Assembly: GCF_001507555.1 (NCBI RefSeq) | Contig: NZ_LQBO01000001.1 | Span: forward strand, 1,612,001 to 1,676,000 | Direction of reading: 5' to 3' | DNA: 64,000 nt | Origin: Thiomicrospira sp. XS5 | Lineage (GTDB): Bacteria; Pseudomonadota; Gammaproteobacteria; Thiomicrospirales; Thiomicrospiraceae | Shown here: one piece after another, positions 52,672 to 63,180 of the stretch | Layout: each line of letters opens with the position of its first letter | How positions within the stretch are numbered: the stretch's first letter is position 1 | Translations under genes and position numbers: made by a program | The notes under the pieces: generated by a model | What the model saw: the letters and a program-made list of their open reading frames with translations, nothing else | What the model was told of the DNA's origin: nothing | Database searches by the model: none

Positions 52672-54633
52672 ATGCTCAGTATTCAATCCGTTACCTTGAT
52701 GGCCGGGGCAAAAGTCCTGTTAGAAAATGCGTCTCTGGTGATTCATCCGGGGCAAAAAATCGGTTTAATCGGTGCCAATGGGGCCGGGAAATCCACGCTG
52801 CTCAAAGCTATTTTGAATGAAGTGCCGCTGGATACTGGCACCATTGCGATGCCCGAGGCCTGGCAGGTAGGGTATGTGGAGCAAGAGCAAACGCACCTGT
52901 ACATGAAAGCGCTGGATTATGTGATGTTTGGCGATACTCTGTATGCTCAAGCACGCAACAAAATCCAGCAGGCGGAGCGTGACAACCAACACGAGCGACT
53001 GGTGGCGGCTTACGATGAGTTAGATCATATCGACGGTTACGATGTGCCGATGAAAGCCCAGCAATTGATGTATGGTTTGGGATTTAAGGAGGCGGATTTC
53101 GATAAACCGCTGGAAGCCTTTTCCGGTGGTTGGCAAGTGCGTTTAAAGTTAGGCCGGGCTTTGATGCAGCGCGCGGATTTACTTTTACTGGACGAACCGA
53201 CCAACCATTTGGATATTGAAGCGGTTTCCTGGTTGGTGCAGTGGTTGAAATCCTTTCAAGGGGCAGTCATCGTCATTTCCCATGACCGCCATTTCTTAGA
53301 CGAGGTGGTGCAGGGCATTGCGCAACTCGATCAAGGGCGTATTCACTATTTTACCGGCAATTTCGCCGCCTTCGAACGCCAGCGTAACGAGCAGTTGATG
53401 CAGCAACAGGCGTTGCACGACAAGCAGAAACAGCAGATGCAGCATTTGAAATCGTTTATCGAACGCTTCAAAGCCAAGGCGTCCAAAGCCAAGCAGGCGC
53501 AAAGTCGTGTCAAAGCCATGGAGCGTATGGAGCAAGTGGCCGCGGTTCAAGCGACGAACCCGTTTCAATTTCAATTGGCGGAACCGGATCACCTTCCCGA
53601 CCCGATGCTGAATGTTGAAGAATTGAGTTTTGGCTATGGCGATGAACCGATTCTGCAAGAGGCTTCGTTGGTGTTGCGCGCCGGTGACCGCATTGGTTTG
53701 GTTGGGGTGAACGGCTCCGGAAAATCGACGTTGTTGAAACTGTTGATTCGAGAGTTGCAACCGAAAAGCGGGGTGGTCAAGCACAGTAAAGGCCTGAAAA
53801 TCGGCTATTTCGCACAGCATCAATTGGAAGCCTTGAACCCAAATCAAACGCCTTTGGCACATATGCTGGCGCTTGGCAAGGAAATGATGACGAACATTAC
53901 CGATCAAGAAGCACGGGATTTTCTCGGGCGATTCGGTTTTGGGCATGATAAAGCTCTGTCGCCGGTCAAGCCGTTTTCCGGTGGCGAAAAGGCGCGTTTA
54001 TCCTTGGCGTTGATGGTGTATCAAAAACCGAACCTAGTGATTTTGGATGAACCGACCAACCATTTGGATATGGAAACCCGTGACGCGCTGGAAATGGCGT
54101 TGCAAGCGTTTTCCGGGGCTTTGATTCTGGTGACGCACGATCAGCATTTGCTATCGAGTATTGTCGACCAGTTTTGGTGGGTGCATGACTCTCGGGTGGA
54201 GCGTTATGCCGGGGATTTGGAAAGTTACTTGCAACAGCGGTTAAAACGCCTGAAAGAAAAGCAGGCCAGTATCAAAGCCGAGAAAGCCGCCAATTCGGCC
54301 AGGCCTGGCGATTCTTCGGATGACAATGGGGCCGTTAATAAAAAAGCTCAGCGCCAGGAAAACGCCCAATTCCGTAAGCGTCTTAAAGAGGCGACGCGTG
54401 CGCAAACTAAGCGGTTGGCCCAAGTGGAAAAGGCGTTATCAAAAGCGCAGGATGAATTGACGAAAATTCACACGACGATGGAAGATGCCGGTTTATATGA
54501 GGCGAGCCGTTCCGAAGAATTGACCGCATTGCTCAAAGAGGAAGCGCGTTTAACCGCTGACATCGAAACGCTGGAAGAAGAGTGGTTGCTGTTGGAAGCG
54601 GAAATCGAAGAAATCACCGAAACGTTTGAATAG
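52672..54633 (+). CDS. ABC-F family ATPase (YheS-like)
   Basis: A 653-aa soluble protein with two ABC domains, no membrane part. Walker A sites are GANGAGKST and GVNGSGKST; Walker B sites LLLDEPTNHLD and VILDEPTNHLD. The inter-domain arm is near 235-290, and a long C-terminal coiled coil (about 535-650) ends the protein. ABC-F proteins act on ribosomes to relieve stalls. The lolCD-ABC-F operon link is noted but the functional reason is unclear. A palindrome copy lies at the start of the coiled coil. Confidence 0.93.
   Translation: MLSIQSVTLMAGAKVLLENASLVIHPGQKIGLIGANGAGKSTLLKAILNEVPLDTGTIAMPEAWQVGYVEQEQTHLYMKALDYVMFGDTLYAQARNKIQQAERDNQHERLVAAYDELDHIDGYDVPMKAQQLMYGLGFKEADFDKPLEAFSGGWQVRLKLGRALMQRADLLLLDEPTNHLDIEAVSWLVQWLKSFQGAVIVISHDRHFLDEVVQGIAQLDQGRIHYFTGNFAAFERQRNEQLMQQQALHDKQKQQMQHLKSFIERFKAKASKAKQAQSRVKAMERMEQVAAVQATNPFQFQLAEPDHLPDPMLNVEELSFGYGDEPILQEASLVLRAGDRIGLVGVNGSGKSTLLKLLIRELQPKSGVVKHSKGLKIGYFAQHQLEALNPNQTPLAHMLALGKEMMTNITDQEARDFLGRFGFGHDKALSPVKPFSGGEKARLSLALMVYQKPNLVILDEPTNHLDMETRDALEMALQAFSGALILVTHDQHLLSSIVDQFWWVHDSRVERYAGDLESYLQQRLKRLKEKQASIKAEKAANSARPGDSSDDNGAVNKKAQRQENAQFRKRLKEATRAQTKRLAQVEKALSKAQDELTKIHTTMEDAGLYEASRSEELTALLKEEARLTADIETLEEEWLLLEAEIEEITETFE
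54299..54308. repeat. CCAGGCCTGG palindrome, coding copy in the ABC-F gene
   Basis: Exact copy encoding Ala-Arg-Pro-Gly in the variable linker NSARPGDSS, a place tolerant of sequence change. Confidence 0.9.
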
Positions 54634-54660
54634 TTGGGTGAAAGGTTTGTTAGTTTCAAT

Positions 54661-54688
54661 AAAAAAGGCTGCCATGGGCAGCCTTTTA
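54661..54688. terminator. Bidirectional terminator between the ABC-F and DUF2892 genes
   Basis: AAAAGGCTGCC and GGCAGCCTTTT pair around AT(G), with A and T tracts, 27 bases after the ABC-F stop and 18 past the DUF2892 stop. Confidence 0.88.
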
Positions 54689-54706
54689 CTTGGTGCGGTT
54701 CGGTGT

Positions 54707-54916
54707 TTAACAGTTGCGGAATGCGCAGCCGTGCTTTAGACCAAACTTACGCAGGATGTACACCATTGGACAGAATCCGGTCAAGCCGGAGATCAGCAAG
54801 TTGATGCCGATGAAACCGGTCAGCAGTAACCAAGCCGGTGTGAAAGCGTACGCTAGAATGGAGGACAATAACACCATTGTCCCAACCACTAGCATCATGA
54901 ATTTTTCAATAACCAT
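54707..54916 (-). CDS. DUF2892 family membrane protein
   Basis: A 69-aa protein with two hydrophobic helices and the typical FIGINLLISGLTGFCPM segment at about 35-51. DUF2892 is also found fused to rhodanese domains (YgaP), which suggests sulfur-related chemistry, consistent with a sulfur oxidiser but not proven. Two further cysteines lie in the tail (HGCAFRNC). Confidence 0.85.
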   Translation of the reverse strand: MVIEKFMMLVVGTMVLLSSILAYAFTPAWLLLTGFIGINLLISGLTGFCPMVYILRKFGLKHGCAFRNC

Positions 54917-55167
54917 CGTTGTTAGCCTCTTGTAAATATCTTTATATAATTAAGCGTTAATAGATATATTTTTCATATAACCCAATATGTTAATTTTATC
55001 ACAGTCGCGCTCTTTGGTGAAAGAGGGGATTAAATTTCCAGCTATGTCTTTCATTAATTTAATAAAATCGGTATAATTCCGCGTTTATTTTAGTTAGAGA
55101 ATAAACCGCCGAACGGGATGTTGTAATTCTGTTCACGAACTGGATTTTAATTTTTGAGATTAAACAC

Positions 55168-56478
55168 ATGCAAGTAACAGTAGAAAAGCCGGATACAGGC
55201 CTTGAACACAAAATTAACGTCACGCTGCCAGCGGGTGATTTAGACAGTAAAGTTGAAAAACGTTTGGCCCAAATGCGTCGTACCGTGAAAATGGACGGTT
55301 TCCGCCCTGGAAAAGTCCCTATGAGCATTGTGAAAAAGCGTTATGGTGGTCAGGTTCGTCAGGAAATGATGGGCGAAACGGTTCAGCAGTCTTTCTATGA
55401 AGCGATTGCAAACGAATCATTGAATGTTGCCGGTTATCCGCAATTTCAAGAGTTGGATGAAAAAGACGGCAACATCATCTATTCGGCGACTTTCGAAGTT
55501 TTCCCGGAAATCAAACTGCCTAAGTTCTCAAGCTTGACCGTGGAAACCGTTAAGTCTGAAGTCACGGATAAAGACGTTGAGAACATGATGACCAAGCTGC
55601 GTGAACAAAAAATGGCTTGGAAACCTGCCAGTGCGGCTAAAAAAGCCCGTAAAGGCGAGCAAGTGATTATCGATTTCGTCGGTAAGAAGGACGGCGTTGA
55701 GTTTGAAGGTGGTAAAGCCGAAAACGTACCTTTAGAAATTGGTTCCGGTCGTATGATCCCTGGTTTTGAAGACGGAATTATCGGCATGAAAAAGGGAGAG
55801 GAAAAAACCATTGAGGTGACTTTCCCAGAAGACTATCAGTCAGAGGAATTGAAAGGCCAGACTGTTACATTCGACATTACCGTCCATTCCGTACAAAAGA
55901 AAGTTTTGCCTGAGATCGACGAAGAATTCGTTAAGTCATTCGGCATCGAAGAAGGGACTGAAGAAGCGTTGGTGAACGAAATTCGTTCCAATATGGAAAA
56001 AGAATTGCAACGTGCCGTTGAGAATCAAAACCGCACCGCTGTTTTGGATGCGCTGTCTGACAAAGTAGACGTTACTTTGCCACAAGCCCTAATTGATCAA
56101 GAGGCGTCGGCCTTGATGCAGCGTCAGGTGGAACAATTCCAGCAGCAAGGTTTGAAAGCCGAAGACATCGGTTTGACGTTGGAAACCTTCAAGCCGGATG
56201 CGGAAAAACGCGTCAAAATCGGTTTGGTTTTAGGTGAAGTCATCAAAGAAAACAAAATCGAAGCGACGGAAGACGCGAGAAAAGCGTTTATCGAAGATCA
56301 AGCATCGGCTTATGAGGACCCGCAAGAAGTCATCGACTGGTATGCGAAAAACCCTCAAGCTCAAAAAGAAATTGATGCGATTTTGGTTGAAAGAGAGATT
56401 GCGAGCACTATCTTGAAAGAAGCCAAAACCAAAGAAGTTTCGAAATCGTTTGAAGAGATCGTTAGCCCAGCCGCTTAA
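55168..56478 (+). CDS. tig: Trigger factor
   Basis: The 436-aa ribosome-bound chaperone. The N-terminal ribosome-binding domain has GFRPGKVPMSIVKKRYG (about 44-60), the FKBP-type prolyl isomerase domain lies at about 150-245 (IDFVGKKDGVEFEGG), and a helical C-terminal chaperone domain follows. It heads tig-clpP-clpX-lon; a large hairpin separates it from clpP. Confidence 0.97.
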   Translation: MQVTVEKPDTGLEHKINVTLPAGDLDSKVEKRLAQMRRTVKMDGFRPGKVPMSIVKKRYGGQVRQEMMGETVQQSFYEAIANESLNVAGYPQFQELDEKDGNIIYSATFEVFPEIKLPKFSSLTVETVKSEVTDKDVENMMTKLREQKMAWKPASAAKKARKGEQVIIDFVGKKDGVEFEGGKAENVPLEIGSGRMIPGFEDGIIGMKKGEEKTIEVTFPEDYQSEELKGQTVTFDITVHSVQKKVLPEIDEEFVKSFGIEEGTEEALVNEIRSNMEKELQRAVENQNRTAVLDALSDKVDVTLPQALIDQEASALMQRQVEQFQQQGLKAEDIGLTLETFKPDAEKRVKIGLVLGEVIKENKIEATEDARKAFIEDQASAYEDPQEVIDWYAKNPQAQKEIDAILVEREIASTILKEAKTKEVSKSFEEIVSPAA

Positions 56479-56496
56479 ACGATTTCTAACGCCCTT

Positions 56497-56553
56497 AAAA
56501 AACTTAACCGCTGTTACAAAATAATGTCATTTTGTAACAAGGTTAAGTTTTTT
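56497..56553 (+). terminator. Large two-part hairpin between tig and clpP
   Basis: An outer 13-bp stem (56497-56509 with 56541-56553) and an inner perfect 10-bp stem (GTTACAAAAT at 56513-56522 with ATTTTGTAAC at 56529-56538), separated by a 3/2 internal loop and capped by six bases. The right arm ends in a T-tract. It is a terminator or attenuator lowering read-through into clpP. Confidence 0.85.
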
Positions 56554-56676
56554 TTTGCCTGATAAAAGGCTAAGATAGAACCATCTATATCGTAAATTTT
56601 CGATGAAACAATCGAAACTTCGAGCCTGTTTTTAGGCTGTCGAAGAAAAATTAAATAAAAATAAAGGTTTATTTGA

Positions 56677-57279
56677 ATGCATTCAACACCGATCCAAGAC
56701 GCTTTGATTCCAATGGTCATCGAACAAACGAGCCGCGGAGAACGTTCGTTTGATATTTACTCCCGTCTACTGAAAGAGCGCGTTATCTTTTTGGTTGGGC
56801 AGGTCGAAGACCAAATGGCGAATTTGATTGTCGCGCAGTTATTGTTTTTGGAATCTGAAAATCCGGATAAAGACATTCATTTATACATTAATTCGCCGGG
56901 TGGCAGTGTGACGGCCGGCATGGCCATTTACGATACGATGCGGTTCATCAAACCGGATGTTAGCACCATGTGTATTGGTCAAGCCGCGAGTATGGGATCG
57001 TTTTTGCTTTCCGCCGGGGCGGAAGGCAAACGTTTTGCCTTGCCGAATTCACGCGTCATGATTCACCAGCCATTGGGTGGCTTCCAAGGCCAGGCTTCGG
57101 ATATCGAAATCCATGCGAAAGAAATTATGCAAATTAAAGGGCGTTTAAATCAGGCTTTGGCCGACCATACCGGTCAGCCGTTGGATGTGATTGAACGTGA
57201 TACAGACCGTGACAACTTTATGAGTGCGCAAGAAGCGTGCGATTACGGTTTGGTTGACCAAGTACTAACACGTCGTTAA
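56677..57279 (+). CDS. clpP: ATP-dependent Clp protease proteolytic subunit
   Basis: A 200-aa serine peptidase forming the double heptamer chamber. Catalytic triad Ser105 (GQAASMGS), His130 (MIHQPLGG) and Asp179 matches E. coli spacing. A short N-terminal propeptide is expected. clpX follows after 20 bases. Confidence 0.98.
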   Translation: MHSTPIQDALIPMVIEQTSRGERSFDIYSRLLKERVIFLVGQVEDQMANLIVAQLLFLESENPDKDIHLYINSPGGSVTAGMAIYDTMRFIKPDVSTMCIGQAASMGSFLLSAGAEGKRFALPNSRVMIHQPLGGFQGQASDIEIHAKEIMQIKGRLNQALADHTGQPLDVIERDTDRDNFMSAQEACDYGLVDQVLTRR

Positions 57280-57299
57280 TAGAAAGAAAAGGCAGTCGG

Positions 57300-58550
57300 A
57301 TGAGTGAAAAAACGTTGTATTGTTCATTTTGCGGTAAAGCGCAGGATGAAGTGAAAAAATTGATTGCAGGCCCTTCTGTTTATATTTGTGACGAATGTGT
57401 TGAGCTGTGCAATGACATTTTAAAAGAAGAGTTTGGCGAAGAGGAATTGAGTACGTTTGAACTCGACAACCTGCCAACGCCCCATGAAATCAGTCAGATT
57501 TTGAACGATTATGTGATCGGGCAGGATCATGCTAAAAAAGTGCTGTCGGTAGCGGTGTATAACCACTATAAGCGCTTGCAGAACGGTTACCAAAAAGACG
57601 ATGTTGAATTAAACAAAAGTAATATCCTGCTGATCGGACCAACCGGTTCCGGTAAAACCTTGCTGGCGCAGACCTTAGCCCGCTTGTTGGATGTGCCGTT
57701 TGCCATCGCCGATGCCACGACCTTGACCGAAGCCGGTTACGTGGGGGAAGATGTCGAAAGTATCGTTCTCAAGCTGTTGCAGCGTTGCGATAACGATGCG
57801 GAAAAAGCGGAAAGAGGCATTATCTACATTGATGAAATCGACAAGATTACTCGTAAGTCGGAAAACCCGTCGATTACCCGAGATGTTTCCGGTGAAGGGG
57901 TGCAGCAGGCACTGCTGAAATTGATCGAGGGGACGGTCGCCAACATTCCGCCGCAAGGTGGGCGTAAGCATCCAAACCAAGATATGATTCAAGTGGACAC
58001 CTCAAAGATTCTGTTTATTGTCGGCGGCGCCTTTGAAGGGTTGGATAAGCTGATCGAACAGCGTACGGATAAAAATACCGGTATCGGTTTCTCGGCTGAA
58101 GTGAAATCGCAAGATTCCAAAGCATCTTTGTCGGAGCGCTTCCAGGGCATTGAACCGGAAGATTTGGTGAAATTTGGTTTGATTCCGGAATTTGTCGGCC
58201 GTTTGCCGGTGGTTGCCGCGCTGGAAGAGTTGGATGAGAAGGCCTTGATCCAGATTTTGACGGAACCGAAAAATGCCTTAATCAAGCAGTATCAAAAAAT
58301 GTTTGAGCTGGAAGGCGTGGAACTGCAGTTCCGTAAGGATGCGTTAATGGAAATTGCCAAAATGGCGATTGAGCGTAAAACCGGCGCACGTGGCTTAAGA
58401 TCGATTTTGGAAAAAACTTTGCTTGATACGATGTACGATTTGCCGAGCATGCAGAATGTTGAAAAGGTCGTGATTAATAAAGCCGTGATCAAGGGCACTA
58501 AAAAGCCGATGTTGATGTATCAAGAGTCGGACGAAAAAGTCTCAGGCTGA
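57300..58550 (+). CDS. clpX: ATP-dependent Clp protease ATP-binding subunit ClpX
   Basis: A 416-aa AAA+ unfoldase that feeds ClpP. The N-terminal zinc-binding domain has Cys8, Cys11, Cys30 and Cys33. Walker A is GPTGSGKTL and Walker B is [10 protein letters not shown]. The [11 protein letters not shown] sensor-2 region is intact. It lies between clpP and lon as in many gammaproteobacteria. Confidence 0.98.
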   Translation: MSEKTLYCSFCGKAQDEVKKLIAGPSVYICDECVELCNDILKEEFGEEELSTFELDNLPTPHEISQILNDYVIGQDHAKKVLSVAVYNHYKRLQNGYQKDDVELNKSNILLIGPTGSGKTLLAQTLARLLDVPFAIADATTLTEAGYVGEDVESIVLKLLQRCDNDAEKAERGIIYIDEIDKITRKSENPSITRDVSGEGVQQALLKLIEGTVANIPPQGGRKHPNQDMIQVDTSKILFIVGGAFEGLDKLIEQRTDKNTGIGFSAEVKSQDSKASLSERFQGIEPEDLVKFGLIPEFVGRLPVVAALEELDEKALIQILTEPKNALIKQYQKMFELEGVELQFRKDALMEIAKMAIERKTGARGLRSILEKTLLDTMYDLPSMQNVEKVVINKAVIKGTKKPMLMYQESDEKVSG

Positions 58551-58609
58551 GCCAACGTCAGGGCTTGATCGCGTGGGATAACAACGATAATAAAAGATTG
58601 GAACGCATT

Positions 58610-61057
58610 ATGGACATAGACCAAATAGAATTCAAAACCAACGTGTTTGTTTTAGCTTTACGGGATGTGGTGGTTTTTCCTGGCATGGTGGTGCCGTTGT
58701 TTGTCGGGCGCCCTAAGTCAATGAATGCCCTGAATGCGGCCATGAAGGAAGATAAGCAGATTTTCCTGATTACCCAGCAGAATGCCACTGAAGAAACGCC
58801 CACCATTGATAACCTTTACCGTATCGGGGTGATGGCCAATATTCTGCAGCTGTTGAAATTGCCGGACGGTACATTGAAAGTGTTGGTGGAAGGGGTCAAG
58901 CGCTTTGAGTTATTGGAGTTGAATAACGAAGAGTCGTTTTTGACCGGTGATATTCAGCAGGTTCCATCCGATGAAACGCTGGATAACGACGGTGTGGTGT
59001 TGGTGCGTACCATTCAAGAGCGCTTTCAGGATTACGCCGATCTGAAGAAAAAAATTCCATCCGAAGTTCAGAAAAGTATTCAAAAAACGACCGAGCCGAA
59101 TCGCCTGGTGGATACCATTTCCGCGAATTTAAAACTCGGCATTGAAGAAAAACAGCAGCTATTGGAAATCCTGTCCATTAACGACCGTTTGGAGCACATC
59201 CTCAGCACCATCGAAACTGAAATCGATTTGTTGGAGTCGGAACAGCGCATTAATTCGCGCGTGAAGAAAAAGATGGACCAAACGCAGCGTAATTTCTATT
59301 TGAATACCAAGCTGCAAGCCATTCACGAAGAGCTAGGCGAAGCCTCGGAAGATGGCGTCAGCGAAATGACCAAGCTGAAAGAGCAGATTGATGCCGCTGG
59401 GATGACGCCGGACGCTTTGAAAGTGGCGGAAGAAGAGCTGAAAAAGTTGAAAATGATGTCCCCGCAATCACCGGAAGCGAATGTTGTGCGTACCTATATT
59501 GAATGGCTGGTGGCCATTCCATGGAAAAAACGTACACGAGTTTCCAAAGACTTGAATAAGGCGCAAACCATTCTAGACAAACAGCATTACGGTTTGGAAA
59601 AGGTTAAAGAACGCATCATTGAATATTTGGCGGTGCAAAAGCGCGTCAAGAAAATCAAAGGACCGATTTTGTGCCTAGTTGGGCCGCCAGGTGTGGGGAA
59701 AACCTCGCTGGCGCGTTCCATTGCCGAGGCCACCAACCGCCACTATGTGCGTATGTCGTTGGGTGGCGTGCGAGACGAGGCTGAAATTCGCGGCCACCGT
59801 AAAACCTATTTGGGTGCCATGCCGGGGCGTGTGATTCAGAAAATGAAAACCGCCGGGACGCGTAATCCGCTGTTTTTATTGGATGAGATTGACAAAATGG
59901 CGCGCGACCAGCGTGGCGACCCAGCCAGTGCGTTATTGGAGGTACTGGACCCCGAGCAGAACAAAGCGTTTAACGACCACTATTTGGAAGTTGATTACGA
60001 CTTGTCTGACGTGATGTTCGTCGCCACCTCCAATTCCATGGATATTCCGGAACCCTTGTTGGATCGAATGGAAATCATTGATCTGGCCGGTTATACCGAA
60101 AACGAAAAGTTGAACATTGCGTCTCAGCATTTGCTGCCGCGAGAAATGAAAGACCACGGCCTGAAAGCAGACGAAATTAAAGTGCCGCAGGAATCGATAC
60201 TGAAAATTATCCAAACGTATACGCGGGAAGCCGGTGTGCGTTTACTGGATCAGAAGCTGGCCAAAATTTGCCGTAAGTCCGTTAAGGAAATCGTGACTGG
60301 CGAAGCAGAAGCGCCAATTCAAGTTATGCCGGACGATTTGGAAAAATACTTGGGTGTGGCCAAATATCGATTTGGTCTGGCCGAGGAAAAAAACCAGGTG
60401 GGTCAAGTGGCCGGCTTGGCGTGGACGCGTGTTGGTGGCGACTTGTTGCGCATTGAAGCCACAGCCATGCCAGGTAAAGGTAAAAATACCTCGACCGGGC
60501 AGCTGGGGAGCGTGATGCAAGAGTCGACCCAGACCGCGATGAGCGTGATTCGGAGTCGCAGTAAAGAGCTGGGCCTGGAAGACGATTTCTATGAAAAACA
60601 GGACATTCACTTGCACTTTCCAGAAGGGGCGATCAAGAAAGATGGCCCGAGCGCCGGGATTGCGATTTGTACTGCCATTGCGTCCGTATTGACGCAAATT
60701 CCAGTGCGTTCCGATGTGGCCATGACCGGCGAGATTACCTTGCGTGGTGAAGTGCTGCCGATCGGTGGTTTGAAGGAAAAACTTCTGGCGGCGGCGAGAG
60801 GGGGCATTAAAACCGTTTTGATTCCTTATGAAAACGTTCGCGACCTGTCGGAAATTACGGATGAAGTGAAAGCCGGTTTGGATATTCATCCCGTGCAATG
60901 GATTGATGAAGTCTTTAAAATCGCTTTGGAATCGATGCCGATGGAGAGCGATGAAGCCTTGGCCGAGATTAGCATGAAAGGTGCCGAAATGGACAAAATC
61001 ATCGCGGATAAGGAAACTTCTAAGCAAATTTTGAAAAAAGATCAAAAAAGGCATTAA
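58610..61057 (+). CDS. lon: Lon protease
   Basis: An 815-aa ATP-dependent protease. The N-terminal LON substrate domain (about 10-200) is followed by a coiled coil, the AAA+ module with GPPGVGKTS (about 355) and LLDEIDKM, and the protease domain with Ser in DGPSAGI and Lys in LPIGGLKEK. The start at 58610 is chosen over 58565 because it gives the usual N-terminus. Confidence 0.97.
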   Translation: MDIDQIEFKTNVFVLALRDVVVFPGMVVPLFVGRPKSMNALNAAMKEDKQIFLITQQNATEETPTIDNLYRIGVMANILQLLKLPDGTLKVLVEGVKRFELLELNNEESFLTGDIQQVPSDETLDNDGVVLVRTIQERFQDYADLKKKIPSEVQKSIQKTTEPNRLVDTISANLKLGIEEKQQLLEILSINDRLEHILSTIETEIDLLESEQRINSRVKKKMDQTQRNFYLNTKLQAIHEELGEASEDGVSEMTKLKEQIDAAGMTPDALKVAEEELKKLKMMSPQSPEANVVRTYIEWLVAIPWKKRTRVSKDLNKAQTILDKQHYGLEKVKERIIEYLAVQKRVKKIKGPILCLVGPPGVGKTSLARSIAEATNRHYVRMSLGGVRDEAEIRGHRKTYLGAMPGRVIQKMKTAGTRNPLFLLDEIDKMARDQRGDPASALLEVLDPEQNKAFNDHYLEVDYDLSDVMFVATSNSMDIPEPLLDRMEIIDLAGYTENEKLNIASQHLLPREMKDHGLKADEIKVPQESILKIIQTYTREAGVRLLDQKLAKICRKSVKEIVTGEAEAPIQVMPDDLEKYLGVAKYRFGLAEEKNQVGQVAGLAWTRVGGDLLRIEATAMPGKGKNTSTGQLGSVMQESTQTAMSVIRSRSKELGLEDDFYEKQDIHLHFPEGAIKKDGPSAGIAICTAIASVLTQIPVRSDVAMTGEITLRGEVLPIGGLKEKLLAAARGGIKTVLIPYENVRDLSEITDEVKAGLDIHPVQWIDEVFKIALESMPMESDEALAEISMKGAEMDKIIADKETSKQILKKDQKRH

Positions 61058-61084
61058 TTTTGTAAACTTTTCCTTTTAACAGGC

Positions 61085-61114
61085 TTGACAGTAAATGTTG
61101 AACGCTGATATAAC
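61085..61114 (+). promoter_or_regulatory. Sigma70 promoter of hup
   Basis: Perfect TTGACA at 61085-61090 and TATAAC at 61109-61114 with an 18-base spacer, 60 bases before the HU start codon. Confidence 0.8.
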
Positions 61115-61173
61115 TACCACAAGCCTTAATTTGGGTGGAAAGAATACTTAATACTTATGGAGAAACTCACATC

Positions 61174-61446
61174 ATGAATAAGACCGAATTAGTTAGTGCG
61201 ATCGCTGAAGAAGCAGGTTTAACCAAAGCAGATGCCGCTAAAGCGCTAGAAGCAACTGTCTCGACTGTCACAAAAGCTTTGAGCTCTGGTGATTCTGTTG
61301 CCATCATCGGATTTGGTACTTTTAAAGTTGGTGAGCGTTCAGCACGTACTGGTCGTAACCCTCAAACAGGTGCAGAAATGCAAATCCCTGCGGCAAAAGT
61401 TCCTAAGTTCTCAGCTGGTAAAGCACTTAAGGACGCTGTTAACTAA
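61174..61446 (+). CDS. hup: DNA-binding protein HU (beta type)
   Basis: A 90-aa nucleoid protein of the HU/IHF family with the DNA-intercalating arm ([19 protein letters not shown]) and a typical [12 protein letters not shown] start. It bends and compacts DNA as a dimer. GGAGA lies before the ATG; a 13-residue extension to 61135 is unlikely. Codon use is markedly biased, as expected for high expression. It follows lon, as in E. coli hupB. Confidence 0.97.
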   Translation: MNKTELVSAIAEEAGLTKADAAKALEATVSTVTKALSSGDSVAIIGFGTFKVGERSARTGRNPQTGAEMQIPAAKVPKFSAGKALKDAVN

Positions 61447-61473
61447 GACCGAAATCGTCTTAATAGCTGTCAC

Positions 61474-61527
61474 AACCCCTCAAATTTAATCAAATCAATA
61501 GGTTAAATTATGAGGGGTTTTTTTATG
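61474..61527 (+). terminator. Terminator after hup
   Basis: AACCCCTCA pairs with TGAGGGGTT, continued inside by AATTTAA/TTAAATT, then seven T residues; 27 bases after the stop. Confidence 0.9.
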
Positions 61528-61559
61528 TCAGAAATTTGTAAAAAAAGCGTCCAAATTGT

Positions 61560-61587
61560 TTGACAACGTCGCTTAAGTACTTATAAT
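61560..61587 (+). promoter_or_regulatory. Promoter of the Val-Asp tRNA cluster
   Basis: TTGACA at 61560-61565 and TATAAT at 61582-61587 with a 16-base spacer; both boxes are perfect. Confidence 0.85.
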
Positions 61588-61658
61588 ACGCCCATCAGTT
61601 AAGGCAAGCTCAGACAGCGTCTGAAACGGCCTTAAGCGCAAAAGAATAAATCAGAGTT

Positions 61659-61734
61659 GGGTGATTAGCTCAGTTGGGAGAGCATCGCCCTTACAAGGCG
61701 AGGGTCACTGGTTCGAGCCCAGTATCACCCACCA
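61659..61734 (+). tRNA. tRNA-Val (TAC), copy 1
   Basis: Acceptor GGGTGAT/ATCACCC, anticodon stem CGCCC-TTACAAG-GGCG region with anticodon TAC, T loop GTTCGAGCC, encoded CCA. Confidence 0.96.
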
Positions 61735-61749
61735 GTTTTGATTCGATTC

Positions 61750-61826
61750 GGAGTGGTAGTTCAGTTGGTTAGAATACCTGCCTGTCACGCAGGGGGTCGC
61801 GGGTTCGAGTCCCGTCCACTCCGCCA
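61750..61826 (+). tRNA. tRNA-Asp (GTC), copy 1
   Basis: Acceptor GGAGTGG/CCACTCC, anticodon loop CTGTCAC (anticodon GTC), T loop GTTCGAGTC, encoded CCA. Confidence 0.96.
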
Positions 61827-61862
61827 TTTATTTTGCACTGATTCGAATTGTTTTTACGATTC

Positions 61863-61938
61863 GGGTGATTAGCTCAGTTGGGAGAGCATCGCCCTTACAA
61901 GGCGAGGGTCACTGGTTCGAGCCCAGTATCACCCACCA
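61863..61938 (+). tRNA. tRNA-Val (TAC), copy 2
   Basis: Sequence identical to copy 1 across the mature tRNA, as far as read by eye; encoded CCA. Confidence 0.96.
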
Positions 61939-61975
61939 TTATTATTTCGATGATTATTCAATCATCACCCTGTTC

Positions 61976-62052
61976 GGAGTGGTAGTTCAGCCGGTTAGAA
62001 TACCTGCCTGTCACGCAGGGGGTCGCGGGTTCGAATCCCGTCCACTCCGCCA
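61976..62052 (+). tRNA. tRNA-Asp (GTC), copy 2
   Basis: Differs from copy 1 in the D loop (CCGG for TTGG) and in the T loop (GAATC for GAGTC). Together with copy 2 of tRNA-Val it looks like a tandem duplication of the Val-Asp unit. Confidence 0.96.
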
Positions 62053-62162
62053 TTTATCTTTCTCGATCTTATTTTTCAGTCTCTTTTATCATCTTTGATG
62101 ATTGTTTCGGCTATCTGTTGAATCCCGTTTTTGTGGGTTGGTATTTCTTTGAATTTCAGATA

Positions 62163-62190
62163 TAAAAAAAGCCCCTTTCGGAGCTTTATA
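62163..62190 (-). terminator. Terminator after fabI
   Basis: On the minus strand AAAGCTCC pairs with GGGGCTTT around GAAA (one G-T), followed by a long T-tract, 36 bases after the stop and past a palindrome copy. Confidence 0.85.
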
Positions 62191-62198
62191 TGAAATGA

Positions 62199-62208
62199 CC
62201 AGGCCTGG
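62199..62208. repeat. CCAGGCCTGG palindrome after fabI
   Basis: Exact copy 17 bases past the fabI stop and ahead of a conventional terminator, so here it is not needed for termination. Confidence 0.9.
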
Positions 62209-62225
62209 CCATTTTCGTGATGGTA

Positions 62226-63002
62226 TCAGTTGCTGGCTGTGGTGTTGTAACCGCCATCCACGTAAGTGATTTCACCAGTGATGCCCGATGCCAGGTCTGA
62301 GCATAGGAAGGCGGCGGTGTTACCGACTTCTTCGATGCTGACGTTACGACGCAGTGGCGTGGCGGCCGCGGCTTTATCCAGCATGCTGCGGAAGTCTTTG
62401 ATACCGGAAGCGGCTAGGGTGCGAATCGGGCCGGCCGATACCGCATTGACGCGGATACCGTCTTGTCCCAAATCGGCGGCCAGGTAACGTACCGTTGCTT
62501 CCAAAGAGGCTTTGGCGATGCCCATGACGTTATAGTTTGGAACGGCTCTTTCCGCCCCCAGGTAGGAGACGGTGAGGACTGAACCGTTGTTTTTATTCAG
62601 CATGTCATAGCCGGCTTTGGTCAAAGCTGTCAGGCTGTAAGCAGAGATGTCGTGCGCCACGGAAAAACCGGAGCGGGTTGAGGCGTCAATCATGCGGCCT
62701 TCCAATTCCTCACGCGGTGCGAAAGCAACCGAGTGAACCAGAATGTCCAAACCGTCCCATTGTTTGCCCAGTTCGGCAAAGACGTTGTCGATTTGTTCGT
62801 CGGAGGTGACGTCCAAAGGGAGAACGATGCTGCTGCCCAGTTCTTCGGCGACTTTTTCAACGCGACCTTTCAGTTTTTCGGTTTGATAGGTCAGGGCGAT
62901 TTCCGCACCTTGTTCGTGCATTTGTTTGGCGATACCGTATGCGATGGATTTGTTATTCGCGACCCCGACGATCAGGGCTTTTTTTCCCGCAAGAAATCCC
63001 AT
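62226..63002 (-). CDS. fabI: Enoyl-[acyl-carrier-protein] reductase FabI
   Basis: A 258-aa SDR enzyme doing the last step of fatty-acid elongation with NADH. The glycine-rich motif is [11 protein letters not shown] (13-23), and the active-site Tyr147, Tyr157 and Lys164 have the FabI Tyr-X6-Lys spacing. AAAGGAG lies before the ATG. It is the target of triclosan and isoniazid-type inhibitors in other species. Confidence 0.97.
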   Translation of the reverse strand: MGFLAGKKALIVGVANNKSIAYGIAKQMHEQGAEIALTYQTEKLKGRVEKVAEELGSSIVLPLDVTSDEQIDNVFAELGKQWDGLDILVHSVAFAPREELEGRMIDASTRSGFSVAHDISAYSLTALTKAGYDMLNKNNGSVLTVSYLGAERAVPNYNVMGIAKASLEATVRYLAADLGQDGIRVNAVSAGPIRTLAASGIKDFRSMLDKAAAATPLRRNVSIEEVGNTAAFLCSDLASGITGEITYVDGGYNTTASN

Positions 63003-63180
63003 TTTGACTCCTTTGTTCTACTAGGTTGTTTCCGAAAAATGTACAAAAATAATTTGGGTCATTATAACGTTAAAATCGGGCTATAATGATCTTCTTTTTA
63101 TTTGAAAAACCATTCGTAATTTTGATAACCTAGTCGGAATGTCGAGTCGATTCAAATCTCTCTTATAAAGCGGATGAAGC

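Noticed and set aside
61865-62098. Open frame across tRNA-Val and tRNA-Asp copy 2
   Set aside because: Same reason: the frame is a by-product of tRNA sequence.
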